From the NCBI GenBank assembly GCA_945879625.1, contig CAMCVA010000012.1, positions 1-64,000 of the forward strand: a stretch of DNA of 64,000 bases, read 5' to 3'. Position numbers and translations under genes: made by a program. This document shows, piece by piece, positions 18,201 to 26,638 of this stretch (within the stretch, counting starts at the first letter, position 1; the number at the start of each line of letters is the position of its first letter). Under the pieces are notes generated by a model. It was given only the letters and a program-made list of their open reading frames with translations, did not search any database and was not told the origin of the DNA. The DNA is from Flavobacterium psychrophilum (GTDB lineage: Bacteria; Bacteroidota; Bacteroidia; Flavobacteriales; Flavobacteriaceae).

Positions 18201-20574
18201 TGTATCCGTTATCGGTATCAAAATCGTCATCTAAGTTTCTGAAAGAAACCAAGTGTTTACAGTTTACAGATCCACCAAACCACTCAAAAGCGTCGTCGTT
18301 ACAGTGTGATACTTGTACGTAGTCAATTGTAGTTCCAGAACCAACACCACCCATGGTTAATCCGTTGATTTCAGTATTCAAGGCGTAAACATATCCAGGG
18401 AATTCAATACGAACGTATTTCAAAGAACCAGAGTTGTCATTGTTAATAGGAGTTAAACCACCACCGTATTGTGTGTCTGCAGATGAAGCAAGACCCTCTA
18501 CGTTGGCAACCCCGTTGTTCACGTTGTAAGCGCCTTTACCCAAAAGGATAACACCACCCCAGTCACCTTTGTTTCTTGCACCAGGCGCATTGCTTGATGT
18601 AAATACAATTGGTTGGCTAGCCGTTCCGTTTGCAATTAATTTAGACCCTTTAGCAATCAATAAACAAGCGCCCACAACAGTGTGGTCACCCAAGATTACC
18701 GTTCCGGCTTCAATAGTTAAGGTAGCATTACCTGTAACATAAATTTGTCCACTTAATTTGTACGTGTTGTTTGCAGTCCAAGTCGTGTTGGTCGTAATGT
18801 TTTCAGACACTACAACGTTAGCCGCTGGATAAACTGTGTTTTGTGGATCAAAATTAGTCCACTGATCTGTCCACATTGCTGTAGGAGCAGGAGCAAAAGC
18901 ACCACGGTAAGAAGTAGGAGTAATAAGTGTAGATTCTACAGCCGAAACCACTACTACAAGTGCAGCTCTAGGTCCTTCTACCCCATTACGTACTTGAGAT
19001 ACATAATACGTAATAGAACCAATAAAGTTGGTAGCAGGAGTTGGCGCAGTAGCCAAAGCAGTTCCGCCTGAAGCGACAGTGTACCATTTTAAAGAACTTG
19101 CACCTACTAAAGTAGCAGTTAATGGAGTTGCTACTTGACCATAGTTCAAGTTAAGTGGAGTAACTACAGTTGGAGCAATTACAGCAGTAGCAGCACTCAA
19201 AGCAGTTTCGTCATAGTTAGCCGAGTTCAATAAGATAGAACCAGTTGCTGGTCTGTAATCTAAACCTGTATAAATAGCAGCACTAGTACTGTTGTAAGGA
19301 TTAGTTAATAAACCAGCATTTGAAGTGGCAGTAGTATTGTTGCTTGCAGCATACCATGTAGCAACGTTAAATGAAGCATTGTTACCAGATGTATTTACTT
19401 GGAACACTTTAGAAGTTGTAATTGTACCAGCAATTACGTTGTCTCTAAATTGTAAAGTTCCGTTTAAGGCGTTAGTTTCAGTAGTTACACCGTCTACATG
19501 TACACCTTCGTTGAAGTCCATAAATACAGAGTTGTAAATTTTCAACTGTGAATTTCTACGGATACGAGCTCCTCTTTTGTAACCAGAAGCCAAAGTTCCA
19601 CCATTAGGCAAACCTAAACGGAAGTTTGGTCCAACCATAGTCATGTTAGAGAAAATTGCAGCAGTATACGGAGAAACTGAAGTACTTGATGCATTGTTGT
19701 CTGATTCAAAACCTTCAGAAGTAGAAACAGCAGGCGCATCAGAAACTTGTGGGTCTCTTACAGATAAACCAAATTGTACATTTCCGTTGTATCCGTTATC
19801 AGTATCAAAATCGTCATCTAAGTTTCTGAAAGAAACCAAGTGTTTACAATTTACAGATCCACCAAACCACTCAAAAGCATCATCATTACAGTGTGATACT
19901 TGTACATAGTCAATTGTAGTTCCAGAACCAACACCACCCATGGTTAAACCATTGATTTCAGTATTTAACGCATATACATACCCAGGGTATTCAATACGAA
20001 CGTATTTCAAAGAACCTGAATTGTCATTGTTAATAGGTGATAATCCACCACCGTATTGAGTCTCTGGAGATGAAGCAAGACCTTCTACGTTAGCAACACC
20101 GTTGTTCACGTTGTAAGCGCCTTTACCCAAAAGGATAACGCCACCCCAGTCACCTTTGTTTCTAGCACCAGGCGCATTGCTTGATGTAAATACAATTGGT
20201 TGGCTAGCCGTTCCGTTTGCAATTAATTTAGACCCTTTGGCAATCAATAAACAAGCACCCACAGCAGTGTGGTCACCCAAGATTACCGTTCCGGCTTCGA
20301 TAGTTAAGGTAGCATTACCTGTAACATAAATTTGCCCACTTAGTTTGTAAGTGTTGTTTGCAGTCCAAGTGGTGTTGGTAGTAATGTTTGCAGACACTAC
20401 AACGTTAGCCGCTGGATAAACTGTGTTTTGTGGATCAAAATTGGTCCACTGATCTGTCCACATTGCTGTAGGAGCAGGAGCAAACGCACCCTTGTAGGAG
20501 GTAGGCGTTAGGAATTGAGCAATAGCTAATTTGCTAACTAGCAAAAGAAGCACTACAAAATAATTTCTTTTCAT
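15253..20574 (-). CDS. Giant T9SS type A cargo protein with tandem duplicated beta-helix-like half
   Basis: A 1773-residue secreted protein with a signal peptide (MKRNYFVVLLLLVSKLAIAQ). Residues about 21-550 and 551-1080 are near-identical copies of one module (TPTSY-GAFAPAPTAMWTDQ, GNATLTIEAGTVILGDHT, GDWGGVILLGKGAYNVNNG, DDDFDTDNGYNGNVQFGL), offset by 529 residues. The composition suggests a right-handed beta-helix. Residues about 1085-1480 hold Ig-like repeats, each with a form of WTLPAGVNQVGGGANDRIIQ. The end (about 1690-1773) is a T9SS type A sorting domain: VYPNPVVDAFTLEM to VVKKMIKQ. It should be exported by T9SS and anchored or released at the surface. Function is unknown; adhesion or a role with the neighbouring receptor are possible. 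Confidence 0.88.
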   Translation of the reverse strand: MKRNYFVVLLLLVSKLAIAQFLTPTSYKGAFAPAPTAMWTDQWTNFDPQNTVYPAANVVVSANITTNTTWTANNTYKLSGQIYVTGNATLTIEAGTVILGDHTAVGACLLIAKGSKLIANGTASQPIVFTSSNAPGARNKGDWGGVILLGKGAYNVNNGVANVEGLASSPETQYGGGLSPINNDNSGSLKYVRIEYPGYVYALNTEINGLTMGGVGSGTTIDYVQVSHCNDDAFEWFGGSVNCKHLVSFRNLDDDFDTDNGYNGNVQFGLSVRDPQVSDAPAVSTSEGFESDNNASSTSVSPYTAAIFSNMTMVGPNFRLGLPNGGTLASGYKRGARIRRNSQLKIYNSVFMDFNEGVHVDGVTTETNALNGTLQFRDNVIAGTITTSKVFQVNTSGNNASFNVATWYAASNNTTATSNAGLLTNPYNSTSAAIYTGLDYRPATGSILLNSANYDETALSAATAVIAPTVVTPLNLNYGQVATPLTATLVGASSLKWYTVASGGTALATAPTPATNFIGSITYYVSQVRNGVEGPRAALVVVVSAVESTLITPTSYRGAFAPAPTAMWTDQWTNFDPQNTVYPAANVVVSENITTNTTWTANNTYKLSGQIYVTGNATLTIEAGTVILGDHTVVGACLLIAKGSKLIANGTASQPIVFTSSNAPGARNKGDWGGVILLGKGAYNVNNGVANVEGLASSADTQYGGGLTPINNDNSGSLKYVRIEFPGYVYALNTEINGLTMGGVGSGTTIDYVQVSHCNDDAFEWFGGSVNCKHLVSFRNLDDDFDTDNGYNGNVQFGLAVRDPQVSDAPAVSTSEGFESDNNASSTSVSPYTAAIFSNMTLVGPNFRLGLPNGGTLASGYKRGARIRRNSQLKIYNSVFMDFNEGVHVDGITTETNALNGTLQFRDNVIAGTVNTAKVFQVNTSGNNASFAIATWYAASNNTTATTNAGLLTNPYNSTSAAIYTGLDYRPATGSILLNSANFTETALGAATALVAPEVASPVNLCYTQVASPLTATLLGGTSLKWYTVATGGTASATAPTPATTVVGTKTYYVSQVRNGIESLRTALVVNVNALATTPGAIIGTTAQGVLVGTSTTATYLIADVAGAVSYTWTAPAGVNILSGQGTTSIVVNFLNVAPGAGSIGNLAVRSVNANGCSSAARTAALTKALPTAPVLLSLTNGVTTTAITNISAYVGTTTALTLTAGNVTTATGYNWNLPAGVNQVGGGNSRIIQVNFAGLPAAEITAVVIGVSSTNGVGASTTAKTLSLLRALPTAPLVLSMTNAASATPTTAITAVSPFIGTSTTLTLTSTAVATAANYVWTLPAGVNQVGGGANDRIIQVNFADVPAGNSGVALTIGVAAANGIGTSALKTLALTRAVPTAPITLTLTNPASATPTTAITAAGLLIGTSTTLTLTASAVTTASSYNWTLPAGVNQVGGGANDRIIQVNFADVPAGNAGVALPITVKGANGVGESVAKTLALTRVLPSTVVTVTGQIGAICGENTYNYTMTPAVNTSAYQITAPVGSIVTSASNTSNASNVLETSDLTFSVALPANFSTLAVKTIVIYSKNGVGLSATAKTLTLNPASPTIPAVNGGTTFCTSTNVTFSVADMVGASSYVWTVANGAVIVSGQGTNTVVVSFAAVTVPSTLLRVKAISECGVAGADKYISLTNVPCATGENDTTAKISNVSEVYPNPVVDAFTLEMQSSKATAAQMQVYTFEGNLLLSKQINLAEGENTVSESVSELKKGLYIVKITNEATNEVVVKKMIKQ
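17335..20515 (-). repeat. In-gene tandem duplication, two copies of about 1587 bp
   Basis: Two consecutive copies, roughly 18925-20515 and 17335-18925, match at a constant offset of 1587 bases (529 codons). For example the plus-strand string GGTTGGCTAGCCGTTCC occurs at 18611 and at 20198. Long runs are identical at base level, with differences mostly at third positions. Boundaries are approximate. Confidence 0.9.
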
Positions 20575-20607
20575 TTTTAAAAGGTTTTTTAGGTTTAAAT
20601 GATGCTA

Positions 20608-20615
20608 CAAAAATA
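20608..20615 (-). promoter_or_regulatory. Candidate -10 element of the giant T9SS gene
   Basis: On the minus strand TATTTTTG matches TAnnTTTG, 33 bases before the ATG. The rest of the 208-base gap to the next gene shows no open frame or strong hairpin. Confidence 0.5.
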
Positions 20616-20782
20616 GACCCAAGACTTGCCGGTTGAGTTAGGGCTAGTTTATCAAATAATTATTTTAAGCAACATTTAATATAACATTTGCGCACAAAAG
20701 CGTCTAAAAAATAAACAAATCGTAAAGTCAATGTTAGGTAAATGGTTTTAAACCGAAAACCGTAGGGTGATAAATACGGGAC

Positions 20783-22735
20783 TTAAAACTCAAAATCTTC
20801 TACCGCAGTAGAGTCAATAACCGGTGTGGTTAGGGTGTCTTTTTTGATAGAAAACTGGGCAGGTCCAACAATTTTCATGGGAGGATTATACAAGGTGTCG
20901 TCACCCGAAAGCAATCCTCTGCGCAGCATCAAGCCGGTGAGTTGCACATCCCTTTTTTGGGCATAGGATTTTAAATTTCCTTCGGCATCAAATTGGTACA
21001 TAAACTTCTTTGGGCTAGGGATAATGTTGGCCAAAAACAAACATTCGTTGAGCGTAAGGTCTCGTGCGTGTTTCTGAAAATAATACTGCGCCGCTTCCCC
21101 AATGCCGTATACGTCGGGACCCCATTCGATGATGTTAAAATACACTTCGAGCATGCGCGATTTACTCACAATGCGGTTGTTTTCGAGCAAATAGACCAAG
21201 AGAATTTCTTCTAATTTTCGTGATAGGGTTTTCTCTCGTGATAAGAACGCGTTTTTGATGAGTTGCATGCTAATGGTACTTCCGCCCCGAGAGAATTTTT
21301 TGGTGCGGATGTTTTTGGCAATTGATTGCTTGAAGGCTTCGGCAATAAATCCGCGATGCGAAAAAAACGACGGATCTTCGGTGGTCAATACCGCTTTTTG
21401 CAAATAGGGCGAAACGTCCGTAAGCGACACGTAATTTGGATTGGCTGCACCAACAAAAACTGCACGTTGCCGTTGGTTTTTGATGAGTGCACGGTACTCA
21501 AATTCGCCGTTGAGTTTACTCAAATTGGCTTGGCCGTACTTCACAATCTTAAGCTGATCTTTGTGCAATTGGCTATCAAAAATCAATCCCCTTGGGTTTT
21601 TAGTATGGTATTCAAAATGCAAGGCATAATCAAAATTACCTTGGGCTTCCATGCCTTCAAAATGCGTAAACAAGCCTTTGGGCAACGAGGTGATAAAATC
21701 TTGCGCCTTCATTGTTGGGATGGCTAGTTTTACCGCATAGATTTTTTCGTCGTCGTTGGTATAACTCAAGTAGGGGTTTACTTTTATTTTGTTGAGCCAA
21801 ACGGTCGAGCTGCTGTCTACCGCTACAAATCGTTTGCCAAACAGCAATTTAAAATCAAATTCGGCTTGTTGAATAATTACTTCTTTGGATGCAATTTTCG
21901 GGTGATTGAGTGTGAGGTTCGAGATGGAGCTCAATCCGTCGATGTGCAATTCCCCCAGCGACATATCGATGTTGTCTATTCGCAGCCGAATCGAATCAAA
22001 ACTGGCTTCCAAATTATAGCGTTCGTCCAAATACGGCACTTTAATTTTTCCAGTATCCTGATTAAAAAATCGCAAATCGGTTTGGCGATCTCTAGGATTG
22101 GCCGTTCCGGCAATGCGCCAACGTTGATTAAAAGTAGTGGTGTGCACGAAGATTGCGGCTGCAAATTGTTCGTCTTTTAAGGAAAGCGTGTGTAAGTCCA
22201 ACTGTGTTTTTTTGCCCATATCATCCAAGCGCAACTGCAAATTTTGCAAGGCCATGTCGGTGGGAACCAACTGCAACACTTTGCTAAGCAAGCGGTTGAC
22301 CATTTTGGCGTAATTGGGTTTTTCAGCTGATGCAGTGCTGTCATTTTTGGAAAGAAAGGCCTCAAAATTGCGCCCGTTTTTATTTTTCACCAACTGAAGA
22401 AATCCATTTTTTGTCTGCAATTCGTTCAATTGAACTTGAGCAATCAGCAACTTCCACAAACTGATTTTGGCTTTCAGTTGATCTATCGAAAGCAAGGTGT
22501 CAGCCGCTTCAGGCGCCAAAGTAAGTTGGCTAATTTCTACACTGCTTAGTCCAGAAAACTGAATGTTTTTGAGTTTTAATTCACATTGATACTCGTTTTT
22601 GAACTTTTGTTGAATGTGCACCACCGCTTTTTGTAAAAGTGCATCCCGAAACACAAACACCAACAGCAAGATTACTACTAACACGCCAGCAGTTCCAATG
22701 GCAATTTTTCGAAAGGTAACGGGCTTAATTTTCAT
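20783..22735 (-). CDS. GT51 transglycosylase with AsmA-like N-terminal half, no transpeptidase
   Basis: A 650-residue protein with one N-terminal membrane helix (about 12-32). Residues about 35-400 resemble AsmA-type periplasmic domains (KLKNIQFSGLSSVEISQLTL, LGELHIDGLSSISNLTL). Residues about 430-600 are a GT51 glycosyltransferase: catalytic Glu in LTTEDPSFFSHRGF (near 451), then RGGSTISMQLIKNAFLSREK and LEEILLVYLLENN. No SxxK, SxN or KTG motif follows, so it polymerises lipid II but cannot cross-link. Monofunctional GT51 enzymes are usually about 240 residues, so the large N-terminal part is unusual. Last gene of the panC-radA operon, 9 bases after radA. Confidence 0.85.
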   Translation of the reverse strand: MKIKPVTFRKIAIGTAGVLVVILLLVFVFRDALLQKAVVHIQQKFKNEYQCELKLKNIQFSGLSSVEISQLTLAPEAADTLLSIDQLKAKISLWKLLIAQVQLNELQTKNGFLQLVKNKNGRNFEAFLSKNDSTASAEKPNYAKMVNRLLSKVLQLVPTDMALQNLQLRLDDMGKKTQLDLHTLSLKDEQFAAAIFVHTTTFNQRWRIAGTANPRDRQTDLRFFNQDTGKIKVPYLDERYNLEASFDSIRLRIDNIDMSLGELHIDGLSSISNLTLNHPKIASKEVIIQQAEFDFKLLFGKRFVAVDSSSTVWLNKIKVNPYLSYTNDDEKIYAVKLAIPTMKAQDFITSLPKGLFTHFEGMEAQGNFDYALHFEYHTKNPRGLIFDSQLHKDQLKIVKYGQANLSKLNGEFEYRALIKNQRQRAVFVGAANPNYVSLTDVSPYLQKAVLTTEDPSFFSHRGFIAEAFKQSIAKNIRTKKFSRGGSTISMQLIKNAFLSREKTLSRKLEEILLVYLLENNRIVSKSRMLEVYFNIIEWGPDVYGIGEAAQYYFQKHARDLTLNECLFLANIIPSPKKFMYQFDAEGNLKSYAQKRDVQLTGLMLRRGLLSGDDTLYNPPMKIVGPAQFSIKKDTLTTPVIDSTAVEDFEF

Positions 22736-22744
22736 GGGATAGGT

Positions 22745-24106
22745 TTAGCCAAAAAGGGCGCTGGCTACTTCTTCAATTTTGGATACGAGTTGGATGCGAA
22801 TGCCGGTATTTTTCAAGGAAATTTTGTTGTATTTCGACACAAATATAGAGGTAAAGCCCAACTTCTCGGCTTCGAGGATGCGTTGCTCCACCCGATTCAC
22901 CGGACGAATTTCGCCCGAGAGTCCAATTTCGCCTGCAAAGCAAACACCTTCTGCTATGGCAATGTCTTCGTTCGAGGACAAAATAGCTGCCACTACAGCC
23001 AGGTCAATCGCAGGGTCATCAATGGTGATGCCGCCAGTTATGTTTAGAAAAACATCTTTGGTGCCCAATCGAAAACCGGCTCTTTTTTCTAATACCGCCA
23101 AAATCATATTCAATCGTTTGGCGTTGTAGCCAGTTGTGCTGCGTTGCGGGGTTCCATATACGGCTGTACTCACCAACGCTTGAATTTCGATCATCAACGG
23201 ACGCATGCCTTCTAAGGTAGCCGAAATGGCTGTGCCCGAAAGTGAAACATCTTGATGCGAAATCAATATCTCTGACGGATTGCTCACTTCGCGCAAGCCG
23301 CTGCCCAACATTTCGTAGATGCCCAATTCGGCCGTAGAGCCAAACCGATTTTTCAGAGAACGAAGTAATCTATACACGTGGTTTCTGTCGCCTTCAAATT
23401 GCAGCACCGTATCGACCATGTGTTCCAAAATTTTAGGACCGGCGATGGTGCCGTCTTTGGTGATGTGGCCAATTAAAATTACGGGCACATTAGATTCTTT
23501 GGCAAATTTGATGAGCTCAGCGGTTGTTTCCCGAATTTGCGAAATGCTGCCGGGAGACGCTTCAATATAATCGGTGTGTAAGGTCTGAATCGAATCGATA
23601 ATCACGATTTCGGGATCAATTTCGAGAATTTGTTTAAAGATGTGCTGCGTTTTGGTTTCGGTGAGAATGTAACACGAATTTTGTTTGCTGCTGATGCGTT
23701 CGGCGCGCATTTTAATTTGTTTCATGCTTTCTTCGCCCGACACATACAGTGTTTTATAGGGCAAATTGAGCGACAATTGCAACAACAAGGTGCTTTTCCC
23801 GATGCCGGGTTCGCCGCCCAACAAGATCAAGGAGCCGGGAACAATTCCGCCACCCAATACGCGGTTTAATTCGCCGTCTCGGGTATCCATGCGCACCTCT
23901 TGTGTGCTGTCAATTTCGTGAATTTTAAGGGGCTTACTTGCTTTTTTTACCGAAGGGGATTGGGTATTCCAACTCGCTTTTTCTTCTTTTTGAATAATTT
24001 CTTCCGCAATGGTATTCCACTCTTTGCACGAATTGCATTGGCCTTGCCACTTGGCATATTGCGATCCGCAATTTTGACAAAAGAAAGTGGTTTTAATTTT
24101 TGACAT
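22745..24106 (-). CDS. radA: DNA repair protein RadA (Sms)
   Basis: A 453-residue RecA-related helicase that drives branch migration in recombination and repair. In order: a four-Cys zinc finger (C10, C13, C24, C27 in FFCQNCGSQYAKWQGQC), Walker A LLGGEPGIGKSTLL, Walker B-type IVIIDSIQT, the RadA-specific LKNRFGSTAELGIYEM (KNRFG motif) and a C-terminal Lon-like domain with AIDLAVVAAILSS and GEIGLSGEIRPV. Full length. It starts 3 bases after the hydrolase-like gene ends, well inside the operon. Confidence 0.96.
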   Translation of the reverse strand: MSKIKTTFFCQNCGSQYAKWQGQCNSCKEWNTIAEEIIQKEEKASWNTQSPSVKKASKPLKIHEIDSTQEVRMDTRDGELNRVLGGGIVPGSLILLGGEPGIGKSTLLLQLSLNLPYKTLYVSGEESMKQIKMRAERISSKQNSCYILTETKTQHIFKQILEIDPEIVIIDSIQTLHTDYIEASPGSISQIRETTAELIKFAKESNVPVILIGHITKDGTIAGPKILEHMVDTVLQFEGDRNHVYRLLRSLKNRFGSTAELGIYEMLGSGLREVSNPSEILISHQDVSLSGTAISATLEGMRPLMIEIQALVSTAVYGTPQRSTTGYNAKRLNMILAVLEKRAGFRLGTKDVFLNITGGITIDDPAIDLAVVAAILSSNEDIAIAEGVCFAGEIGLSGEIRPVNRVEQRILEAEKLGFTSIFVSKYNKISLKNTGIRIQLVSKIEEVASALFG

Positions 24107-24109
24107 GGA

Positions 24110-25252
24110 TTATCTCTTCATTAATTCGTCTGACTTGTCGAGCATCATGTCTTTGGTTAGGCTGCCAATTTCTTCTTTTTGATAGGCTTTTTGATAGGCT
24201 TTGGCTGCCTTTTTGTTGTCGCCCAGATTTTCATACATCATGCCCAAATGGTAATCGCTGAGCATGGATTTGGGGTAATATTTATCAGAAATTTCAGCCA
24301 ATTTGCCAAACTCTCCGAATTGTTTGTTTTTCAAAATGGCAGCTTCAATTGCCTTAAAATCATTTATCCGAATAGGAATTTCGATGTGCAAGGTCTTTTC
24401 GAGCAAGGCGTATTTTTGGGTTAAATAATCTACATAACCCGAAGACAAAACCGCAATCTTGTCATTAAATTCATTCATAGAAATTGGTTGGTAGAGCGCA
24501 AAAAACTGATACAAAGCACTCGGAATCGCTTGCGGGACTAATGAATAATGCGAAAGCCCTTTAAATTCATCATATTTATAACTTAGCGTCGCACTGTGCA
24601 AGGCCACAATATTTTCGTCTAATAATTTGGTGCTTTTTTGAATGGATTTTAAATCGCCATCGGCTGTGGCATGGTAGTAAAATAACTGCTTCTGAATTTC
24701 AAGCAATCGTTGTGGCAGTTGCTCGGTCATCCCATTAGCCAATTGCGGACTCAACGAAATATAGCCGTCAAACAATGGCTGATTTTTGTACAAATAAAAG
24801 TTGATAAATCCCGCAGTAATGTCGTGTCCTGCAATAATTTTTAGCGGTGCAAGTCGAAATTCTTTTTCTAGGGCAGGCATTAATTCAAGCCCTATAAACT
24901 CAAAGAATTTTTTGCTTTCGGCATCGGGTAGACCAGTTGTTTCGTCGGCACTACAATCGTAACTGCGTTCGTCGTTTTTGTTTTGGGTAATGCCCACCAA
25001 AATGGTTTCAGGGAAATCATCCCAATAAGCGCCATAATTGAGTGCGCCTTGAAAGGCATCAAACAAATAATCGCCGTCTAATACCACCACAAGAGGGTAT
25101 TTTTTTGTTGGGTTTTGGGCATACGAAGCCGGCAAACCAATTGTAATTTCTCGCTCTTGATTGAGTTTTTTGGACACCAGGGTGTCAGTTATTTTTTGGG
25201 CAAATGCGCTGCTAAAACAAAGATAAATGCCAGCAATGACTATGTTTTTCAT
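24110..25252 (-). CDS. Secreted alpha/beta-hydrolase-fold protein (esterase D-like) with altered nucleophile
   Basis: A 380-residue protein with a signal peptide (to SSAFAQ). Residues about 20-270 match the esterase D/IroE-type alpha/beta-hydrolase fold: PLVVVLDGDYLFD, ILVGITQNKNDERSYDC, and FKGLSHYSLVP with the candidate catalytic His. The nucleophile elbow, normally GHSxGG, reads GHDITAG with Asp144 where Ser is expected. Either the protein is not an esterase, or Asp acts as nucleophile as in haloalkane dehalogenases. The C-terminal 60 residues hold a TPR-like pair (LSDYHLGMMYENLGDNKKAA). It lies between the flippase-like gene and radA in the operon. Confidence 0.78.
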   Translation of the reverse strand: MKNIVIAGIYLCFSSAFAQKITDTLVSKKLNQEREITIGLPASYAQNPTKKYPLVVVLDGDYLFDAFQGALNYGAYWDDFPETILVGITQNKNDERSYDCSADETTGLPDAESKKFFEFIGLELMPALEKEFRLAPLKIIAGHDITAGFINFYLYKNQPLFDGYISLSPQLANGMTEQLPQRLLEIQKQLFYYHATADGDLKSIQKSTKLLDENIVALHSATLSYKYDEFKGLSHYSLVPQAIPSALYQFFALYQPISMNEFNDKIAVLSSGYVDYLTQKYALLEKTLHIEIPIRINDFKAIEAAILKNKQFGEFGKLAEISDKYYPKSMLSDYHLGMMYENLGDNKKAAKAYQKAYQKEEIGSLTKDMMLDKSDELMKR

Positions 25253-25303
25253 AAACTGAAAATAAAATTTAGAGGGTGATAAACGCGAAGCAAGATATAA
25301 AAA

Positions 25304-26266
25304 TTATCGGCTGCGATTGGCGAGGGGTAAAAATAAAAAAGACAGCAGGCCAAGAAGCAAAACAAAAAACATTTGGGAGCTCCAAACAATCCAGCCAAAG
25401 GCATTTCCTGCTGTTTCGGCTATGCCATAAACGGCCAAAATTTTTGAAATCATAAACGGGTAAGACCCAAACCCACTGTTGGTAAATGCAATGGAGATAC
25501 TACCCACAACAAAGGCCGTAACTACTGCGCCAAAGGGAATGCTGCTGGTTTGTGGCAAGGCAAATAAGGTGCAATAAAACATGAGCACATAAGATACCCA
25601 AATAAATAAGGTATGCGCCAAATACCAGCCCTTGTTTTTCATGTAGATGAGCGTGCTAACCCCTTCGCGCAAGCCGGCTAATCTTCCTTTTATTTTCAAA
25701 ATAAATTTATTTTTCGAATAATAAAAAAGCGCCGCAATTCCCAAACCGAAAACAACTAAAACCCCCAACGTAATCAAGGCTTTTTCGGCGGGAATTTTAT
25801 CTAAAATAAATGATTTAACTACCGAGAATTGGATAAAAAAAGCAGTGATAATAAACAACAATAACACCAAAACGTCTAAGATTCGCTCGGCGACAACGGT
25901 TCCAAATCCTTTATCAAAAGGGATGCTGTTGTATTTTTTAAGGATAACCGCTCGAGAAATTTCACCCGATTTGGGCACGGTCAAATTGAGTAAATTACAA
26001 ATATTGATGGCCATATAATTGGTGGCAAAATTGGTGGGATACCCCAAATGGTCTAAGGAGTATTTCCAACGATAGGCCCTTGACATATTTCCTAATATAG
26101 CAATTAGTAGGCCCAAAACGATAAAGTTGTAGTTGGCATCCTGAAAATACCCTTTAATTTCTTGCAGTTGTTGGCTTGAAAATTGGTTGTAGGTGTGATA
26201 GGTTAAATAAACTCCCAAAGCAACAGGAAGGAGAACAGAAATCCATTTACTCAATTGCTTTTTCAC
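25304..26266 (-). CDS. Flippase-like / LPG synthase transmembrane-domain protein (UPF0104)
   Basis: A 320-residue integral membrane protein with about eight hydrophobic segments and short loops. It matches the membrane part of the lysylphosphatidylglycerol synthase / UPF0104 family: NFIVLGLLIAILGNMSRAYRW near the start, NICNLLNLTVPKSGEISRAV and FGTVVAERILDVLVLLL. The aminoacyl-transferase domain of MprF is absent. The related family is thought to flip lipid-linked substrates; the substrate here is unknown. It begins 5 bases after panD ends. Confidence 0.85.
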   Translation of the reverse strand: MKKQLSKWISVLLPVALGVYLTYHTYNQFSSQQLQEIKGYFQDANYNFIVLGLLIAILGNMSRAYRWKYSLDHLGYPTNFATNYMAINICNLLNLTVPKSGEISRAVILKKYNSIPFDKGFGTVVAERILDVLVLLLFIITAFFIQFSVVKSFILDKIPAEKALITLGVLVVFGLGIAALFYYSKNKFILKIKGRLAGLREGVSTLIYMKNKGWYLAHTLFIWVSYVLMFYCTLFALPQTSSIPFGAVVTAFVVGSISIAFTNSGFGSYPFMISKILAVYGIAETAGNAFGWIVWSSQMFFVLLLGLLSFLFLPLANRSR

Positions 26267-26271
26267 GTTGA

Positions 26272-26622
26272 TTAAGTCAGGGAATTGTTGAGTTCGTTTG
26301 GAAAAACCAACGAAGGTTTGAAGGTTTTGGCTTCTTCAAAATCGAGTATGCCGTAGGCGATAATAATAATAATGTCGCCTTTTTGCACTTTGCGTGCCGC
26401 GGGGCCGTTTAGGGTAATTTCGCCGCTGTTGCGGTTGCCTTTGATGACATAGGTTTCGAGACGTTCGCCATTGTTAATGTTCACAATGGAAACCTTTTCG
26501 CCTTCAATTAGATTGGCTGCCTCCATGAGTGCTTCGTCAATGGTAATGCTGCCGATGTAATTTAAATCGGCTCCGGTTACAACTACCCGGTGTATTTTTG
26601 ATTTTACTACTTGAATTTGCAT
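26272..26622 (-). CDS. panD: Aspartate 1-decarboxylase
   Basis: A 116-residue pyruvoyl enzyme making beta-alanine from aspartate for pantothenate. The self-cleavage site is G24-S25 in [11 protein letters not shown], where Ser25 becomes the pyruvoyl group. Other conserved parts are [27 protein letters not shown] and [10 protein letters not shown]. Normal length. It follows panC by 16 bases, giving both enzymes needed for the beta-alanine branch in one operon. Confidence 0.97.
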   Translation of the reverse strand: MQIQVVKSKIHRVVVTGADLNYIGSITIDEALMEAANLIEGEKVSIVNINNGERLETYVIKGNRNSGEITLNGPAARKVQKGDIIIIIAYGILDFEEAKTFKPSLVFPNELNNSLT

Positions 26623-26638
26623 GGGCGCAAAGGTAAAA

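Noticed and set aside
17335..20515. Long regular repeats suggestive of a CRISPR array or integrated duplication
   Set aside because: The repeat is a 1587-base in-frame coding duplication; there are no short direct repeats with unique spacers and no cas genes.
20616..20782. Small RNA or small gene in the 208-base gap before the giant T9SS gene
   Set aside because: No open frame of useful length, and the only hairpin (about 20744-20761) is weak and lacks a T run.
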